This document shows, piece after piece, positions 58,860 to 64,000 of a stretch of 64,000 nt of DNA. How positions within the stretch are numbered: the stretch's first letter is position 1; each line of letters opens with the position of its first letter. Below the pieces are notes generated by a model. It saw only the letters and a program-made list of their open reading frames with translations. It did no database searches and was not told where the DNA came from. The translations under genes were made by a program, and so were the position numbers. The DNA comes from Platycnemis pennipes (taxonomy: Eukaryota > Arthropoda > Insecta > Odonata > Platycnemididae), in NCBI GenBank assembly GCA_933228895.1, contig OW121852.1, positions 59,128,872 to 59,192,871 on the forward strand, written 5' to 3'.

Positions 58860-59295
58860 ATTCAGAACCTTTGGCCTTCAACCAACTTTCAATCTTTTGG
58901 CATCGATTCCAGATTATACGCAGCAATTTGCATGCGGCCAATTCCAGCGCCACGCAACCATGTGCCGCGGTGGCGGAGATGAGAACCATGACAACGCGGA
59001 TCAAAGCGGAGATAGGGCCGAGGAAAAGCAACATTTCGAAGAAACCACTTCATTTCCGTCGCCATAAATCTTCGGGAAGGGTGCGCAAACCACTTGTCGT
59101 CATGTTCGATTTACATCTCGCGAGAAAATCGCAAAAACACATTCTGCCGCATCGAGCGGCATAAATCAAGAAGGCCCCGCGAGATCCTGAGGGATACTTC
59201 TTCGCGCCTCGGGTCTGATTTCACGAGTGGAATGTGGCTAGGATGTAAAGAGCGGGAGCCGAACATTTCTCCGCTAAGATACCCGGTATAGGTCA
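58860..59295. other. GC-rich block with opposing open frames, unassigned
   Basis: A 97-codon plus frame (58871-59164) and a 73-codon minus frame (58813-59034) overlap. The minus one contains a hydrophobic stretch (LFLGPISALIRVVMVLISAT) that could be a membrane segment, but no splice acceptor precedes it and a stop lies just upstream. Not called as a gene. Confidence 0.2.
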
Positions 59296-59764
59296 AATCT
59301 GCTGCCTTTGATTATTCTTACCTGTCCCGTGACATCTCATGTATGTATTCAATTTATTTATTGAGTCATGAACTGCACTCAGATTGACAAAAACAAATGA
59401 TTACATGTTCACATCATCTCTCAATTCTAATAAAATCCGAGTCACCGATGGACGTTTAAGACTACTGAAGCGTCCTTAGCAATGTATATATGTTTTGTTC
59501 CAAGAGTAATAGGAAGGTGATCGATTTTCTCATAGCAATGGCTTCATTACTTTTAAGCTCATGACAGTTATCTTCTAGCAGTTCTAATAGCGAAACTAGG
59601 TATTCTTTGCCCTTAATATAGATGAAACAAGGATATTGAAATAATAGGAAGCTTGACGATTTTCTCACAGTAAAAGAACAGGTTCATGAGTTTTCTAGCT
59701 TATGTCACCTATTTTCATGCACTTCTGATAAAGAAAGTATGTTCAAAGTTCTGACGAACTGGCT

Positions 59765-59840
59765 TTGAAAACTTGCACCGGTCCTGAAATCAGGAGGTCC
59801 GGATTCGAGTCCCAGTCAAGGCTCATGATTTTTTCTCTGT
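59765..59840 (+). repeat. tRNA-like SINE head, second family
   Basis: GAGGTCCGGATTCGAGTCCC is a good B box, with an A-box-like GCTTTGAAAACTTGC upstream. Related to the pair at 45.9-46.3 kb. Confidence 0.45.
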
Positions 59841-59897
59841 GAATCTGCTATGAAGAAAGTAGGTATTACTCGCCATTAATATGGATAAAACAAGGAT

Positions 59898-60135
59898 ATT
59901 GGATTGGTGTAAATGAGTATTGGATTTCCATCCCGAGGGCCGGGAATTGTTTCCCGGGAGCAAATATTTCTCACGGGAATACCGGTACCAACTTGTGTGC
60001 CGAGTGGAGGGCATTTCAAGGTCGGCACTCTGTCCGTTCGATGGGATGCTAAACTATGGACCTTTTGCCACCTTCATGAGTAGGCTAATGCCGACGACAG
60101 GTTGCACCCCACCTTTCCACCGAACCCTGAGAAGT
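59898..60135 (+). repeat. tRNA-derived SINE copy
   Basis: Family order from head to end: GGGCCGGGAATTGTTTCCCG, TACCGGTACCAACTTGTGTG, CTCTGTCCGTTCGATGGGAT, GTAGGCTAATGCCGACGACA, CCCCACCTTTCC. Confidence 0.75.
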
Positions 60136-62450
60136 TCTACCTCTTCCCAATTTTCTACTTGTCCTAAATGACGTAATAGACTTCAGCTATCGATCGCTTA
60201 ACTCGAATGGTAACCATAAAGGATGTCGTGATACATAATATCCCATTTTCCCCCCAAAAATTCATGAGATTTTCAAGTAACAAAAAAATTCCGCAATACA
60301 CTGAAGCAGTCCAATTTAGAGAGGTTTCAAGCATTAAATCAACAAATCTAATGAATTCCTTGGGCCGTTCTCGTACACTGATGCCACCTAGACCTGATAA
60401 GATCACTTGGAATCTACAGGCCGGACGTTATTGAATTTCATCCACGTCCGTACAAACGCCAGAGTGCGTGGCTGGGATAAGCAGGTTGATCAGGTTAAAA
60501 CGTGGATAATGTGACTCCATCAGCTCATGCACGTTTTCAAACATATTCTCCATGTTATACAGCTTCAGATATACTTCACGCGTGTTTGATTCAGGATAAA
60601 AGTGAAGGCAAGTACACGGCAGTATTCATCCAATGCCTTAAAGTGTATTTTAGGTGCCTGTACGGTTAGTAAAATACGGATGATGCAGCTAGATTTGTCA
60701 ACCTCACATACGCGTATTATTTTGGGAATTGAGTGTATTTGTGAAGTTATATCCCTCACGAGGAAATAAGCAATTAATAATAGTTTAGAATATTAAGATG
60801 CTTTAGAGTACAATAATTAGATGCGTATTTTCTCGCATCAAGGAACTAATACGCTGAAGTCTGTCACTCATAACAATTATACTTTCCCATTCAATTCGAA
60901 TGATTGTGCGGGTCTCTGAATTTGTTCCATTTTCAAGATGTATCCAAAATGCATAACATATTAATTCAAAACTAAACCCTTTCACAGACCAGCGAAAAGA
61001 ATTAATTAATTGAATTTCCCAAGGAAAAGAAGGAAGGCAAAAATAAGATAATTATCCGTCGTGCCAATGGAATTGATGGCCTTAAGTTCACCTTCCGGCT
61101 AGGGAAATGGGTTCTTAATTTTGATGAGTTTAAATTTAATTACAGGCATCCACAATGAGAAATAGTGTTGCATATAAAAGTAGTCCCTACACAACATTAC
61201 TTCCGGCTTTCTCCGGATTGTGACTCATTCAAATTTTAGCAAAACAGGGCTTCTATATGGGTGTTGTTTCCTAATTGAAGTGCAATGTCCTTTCTTTCGG
61301 GACGGAATCAAACATTTGCGCCTATCGTGATTAAAAATAATGAAACTCTATTGGTGTAATTGTGCAATGAAAAAAATTTTAGCCGTTAAATTTTGAACAG
61401 CCGCGAGAGCGGCTGAGCTTAAAGAGAAAAGAACGTTAAAAAGAGCACAGTGATAAAAAATATGCATTTAAGAAAACGTTAAAATATCACACTGGTTAAT
61501 CTTCCACAATTTAAAACGTTTGCAAGAACATTTTTATTTCCGAAATGAATACAAACAAGTTCCATACACTCACGCCTGATATAGGGAAACTAGGTAATCC
61601 GTGTGAAAATTCCGCACTTTCACGCTATCAGGGGATAAGCATGTTAAGGAAACGGTGTAATTGGGTTTTGCATTGACTTACTAGATGACCATTCACCCAT
61701 GTACAATCACTATGTGCATTTCGTACTTTTTTCATTTTAAACCTTTTTTTGAAGTTTAGAATTAAAAAAATGTGTGGAGTCGATATACCTCGAGCGAGTA
61801 ATCGACATGGAAAAATCGAAACTTTTAAGTCAAATTAATGGGTAAATAGTGAAATTTGAGATTGAGATTGTATTTTTCGTCAGAAGCCGGTGATTCAACG
61901 TTTAAAATGATACCTCATTTATCACTGTAGGTGCAGTATTAACGGAGCATATACGGAATAACAGAAAAAGACCTTTCTGTAATAATATATAGGGAAATAT
62001 ATTTTTCTGCATTTTCATTAGAAATGATTTTTATGATCTAGTGGAAATATTACTGCAAGGAAACGCATTTAAAATTAGCATGGATATCTGCATCAGCTCA
62101 CATTTTAATGCTACTGAACTAATTATTAATAAGTTGGACATGCTAAAATTCATTATCTATAATAGCACAGCGTTGGAACCTCAAGGATGCAAAAATTCAA
62201 CACAGGCCAATAAAAACCCTCGGTATTTAATATCCAAACAATTACCAAGCAAAACTGGATTAGAACAAAGTCACTTCCATCGATTTTTTAAAAGAACTTT
62301 TTATGAGTCCAAATAACTAAAATTTTGATAAATGGCTCGCCAAAGGCGCAAGAGAATCCGAGCGAAGAGATTACCGAGAAAGTTTAAATTCTTAGGGTTA
62401 GAGAAAGAAGGGGAGGGAACTTGTTTCCCTTTTGATGGAGGAGATGTGGA
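60136..62450. other. No supported gene; isolated TATA-like site at 61173
   Basis: TATAAAAG (61173-61180) is followed 25-30 nt later by ACAACATTAC, but no first exon or donor supports a start. A short hairpin CAGCCGC-GAGA-GCGGCTG lies at 61398-61415. Confidence 0.35.
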
Positions 62451-62843
62451 GTGATTGATGGGCCAAGTGGGAAATCGATTTCGGAGTACAAGACTATCAG
62501 CGAGAAAACACGGCTCGGCAACGCGACGGTTAACTCAGACTCAATTCGTTTAACTAATGTCGGAGTCAAGACCAAGACAGGTCACTCTACTCATCCCTCA
62601 TGGCTACCTGCCCTACTAAAAACCCAAATTCCTCGTCTCCTCTTCTTCGTGTCGCTCCCAAAATCCATTGTCATGGAGAATTATCTCGTTCGTCATCGTG
62701 TCGGAAGAAAAAGGCTAACGTATTTCCTCAAAACTTTCCTCTCGGAATTTTTTTACACAATCAGTTCTTTTTATAAATTTGCCTCCCTACGGCTAAATTA
62801 TGCTATTTTACGCTGGCGGGTGATACTATCATTTTATGCATGA
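62451..62843 (+). CDS. Unassigned 130-codon open frame, doubtful
   Basis: The translation starts MIDGPSGKSISEYKTISEKT and ends in an aromatic/hydrophobic stretch (FFYTISSFYKFASLRLNYAI). There is no homology I recognise and no splice or polyadenylation context. It could be coding by chance or a remnant of an unknown element. Confidence 0.1.
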   Translation: MIDGPSGKSISEYKTISEKTRLGNATVNSDSIRLTNVGVKTKTGHSTHPSWLPALLKTQIPRLLFFVSLPKSIVMENYLVRHRVGRKRLTYFLKTFLSEFFYTISSFYKFASLRLNYAILRWRVILSFYA

Positions 62844-63214
62844 GCCACCAATATTCAAGTAAGAACCAAGTGTTCTCGGCACCTGCAAAGATGTATATTA
62901 GACTGGTACTCCAACAGAAGATATTACTTCAATTTACGAAACTTCCAGGCATTAGGACACAGTTTTAAAAATTTCCATCTCATCATGAACATCTCTCCGG
63001 AAACATTGTTTTAGAACAGGCAGAATTTCACTTCAACACACTGAACATTAAAATAGGAGTGCATCGGTTAGAAGAGGACAAACCGTTTTCTTACCAGGGT
63101 AACACATTAGATGAAGTAGGGTTTAGTAAAGGTACATTTTGGCTTAGTAGAGACTTATCGACAGAGGCTAACTTCTTACAAGAAACTTGAATAAAAATAA
63201 AATCCAAATGAAGG
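62844..63214. other. No supported feature
   Basis: AT-rich with no open frame of note. Confidence 0.4.
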
Positions 63215-63620
63215 GTATGATATGAATCATAGCTTTGTATGGATCCAAGAACTAAATTCTAGGGAGAGATGAAGAGAAAATAATTGAAGTTTCAGAGATG
63301 TGGGCATACGGGAAAACAAAGAAAAAACGATGTACGTGAAGTAGAACAAACGAAGAAATGCTGATTATGGTGGGGTAGGGAATAAAGTTACAAGCAGAAA
63401 TTAGGAGGAGGTAGAGTATGTGGATGGAGCACTTGACTAGGAAAAATGGGATACTAAAGGCAGCTAGCAAAGGTAGAATCCTGTGTAAGCAAGGAAGAGG
63501 AAGAAAAATAAATGCTATTTTCTTTAATGGGAAGACACGTAGAAAATAGGCCGATCTAAGAGAGAGAAATGGAAAAATAGTAGAGTGATGAAGCCATTGT
63601 GTATAAGCAATTAAATAAAG
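63215..63620 (+). mobile_element. Non-LTR C-terminal remnant of another lineage
   Basis: Across frame breaks the plus strand reads IIALYGSKN, IIEVSEMWAYGKTKKKRCT, RTNEEMLIMVG and LTRKNGILKAASKGRILCKQ then GRGRK. This is the alYGSetW..ekri.a.EMW.wr....w..r.tNEEvL..v.e......r.gHilR..g...i.eGri.gkrGRGR pattern. No intact frame, and distinct in wording from the 24.1/30.6-kb family. Confidence 0.65.
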
Positions 63621-64000
63621 AGAGGGGCCCCCCATTGCAACATACATTTGGCAGTAAATCTTTGATCAATAAATGCTATACTGTTTCTATTTCCAACCTC
63701 TTCTACCTCATTACCGGTATCTGGTAATCAGGACTATTTTCGTTGCTAAGTGTTTTGGTTGAATGTAAAATGGGCGAAAAATCAGTATCATCAAATATCT
63801 ACCGAAACAGATCGGGCCTTTTGCCTAAGTTATATTTCATCACATTTAATGCAGAGTTAACGTTTTTCAATATTCATGATCTTCAAATAGTTTGACAAAG
63901 TACGCAGTACATGATGTATGGACCTGTGCGTGAATTACTGCTCTCGTAAGCACGTAATAACAAATGAAGAAGAATCAACCACACGACCATTAAAATGGGG
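63621..64000. other. No supported feature
   Basis: AT-rich sequence to the window end. Confidence 0.4.

Overview
The window reads as nuclear DNA of an arthropod, most likely an insect. It is AT-rich and gene-poor, with short spliced exons, a TATA/Inr-type promoter, and many transposable-element relics in both orientations. There are no bacterial operons, no RNA operons and no CRISPR array. The mix of repeats reminds me of odonate-type insect assemblies, but I cannot name the species from sequence alone.

The clearest single object is a complete piggyBac-type DNA transposon (about 26.22-29.78 kb). It has TTAA duplications, matching terminal repeats, GC-rich subterminal palindromes, three ~187-190 bp tandem repeats, a likely 5'UTR intron, and an uninterrupted 571-residue transposase with the DDD/D residues and a C-terminal cysteine finger. 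Other dated insertions are a 332-bp hAT MITE with an 8-bp duplication (33.2 kb), a ~650-bp Harbinger-like MITE with TTA duplication (2.97 kb), and an RTE-like fragment inserted inside the 3' region of a CR1/jockey-like LINE (24.1 kb) with a recognisable duplication. At least ten copies of a tRNA-headed SINE, three CR1/jockey-like reverse-transcriptase remnants, several detached LINE 3' hairpin tails, about eight RTE-like C-terminal remnants, a broken hAT transposase end and a set of hammerhead-ribozyme-like relics (probably Penelope-like debris) fill much of the rest.

Host-gene evidence is thin but real. A terminal coding exon with polyadenylation signal lies at 7.9-8.2 kb (+). A core promoter with an E-box/CLEAR palindrome, TATA box and initiator, followed by a short first exon with a splice donor, lies at 13.6-13.7 kb (+). 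Weaker exon-like frames occur at 5.06 kb, 9.13 kb (a two-exon 47-residue reading frame), 45.4 kb and 46.5 kb (a 41-codon frame with peptide-precursor-like dibasic sites), all on +. A plus-strand gene therefore appears to end near 8.2 kb and another to begin near 13.66 kb; the remaining ~50 kb would be intron and intergenic DNA loaded with repeats.

Long stretches without any recognisable feature (for example 46.7-57.9 kb) are marked as such. All calls come from reading the sequence; no database search was run.
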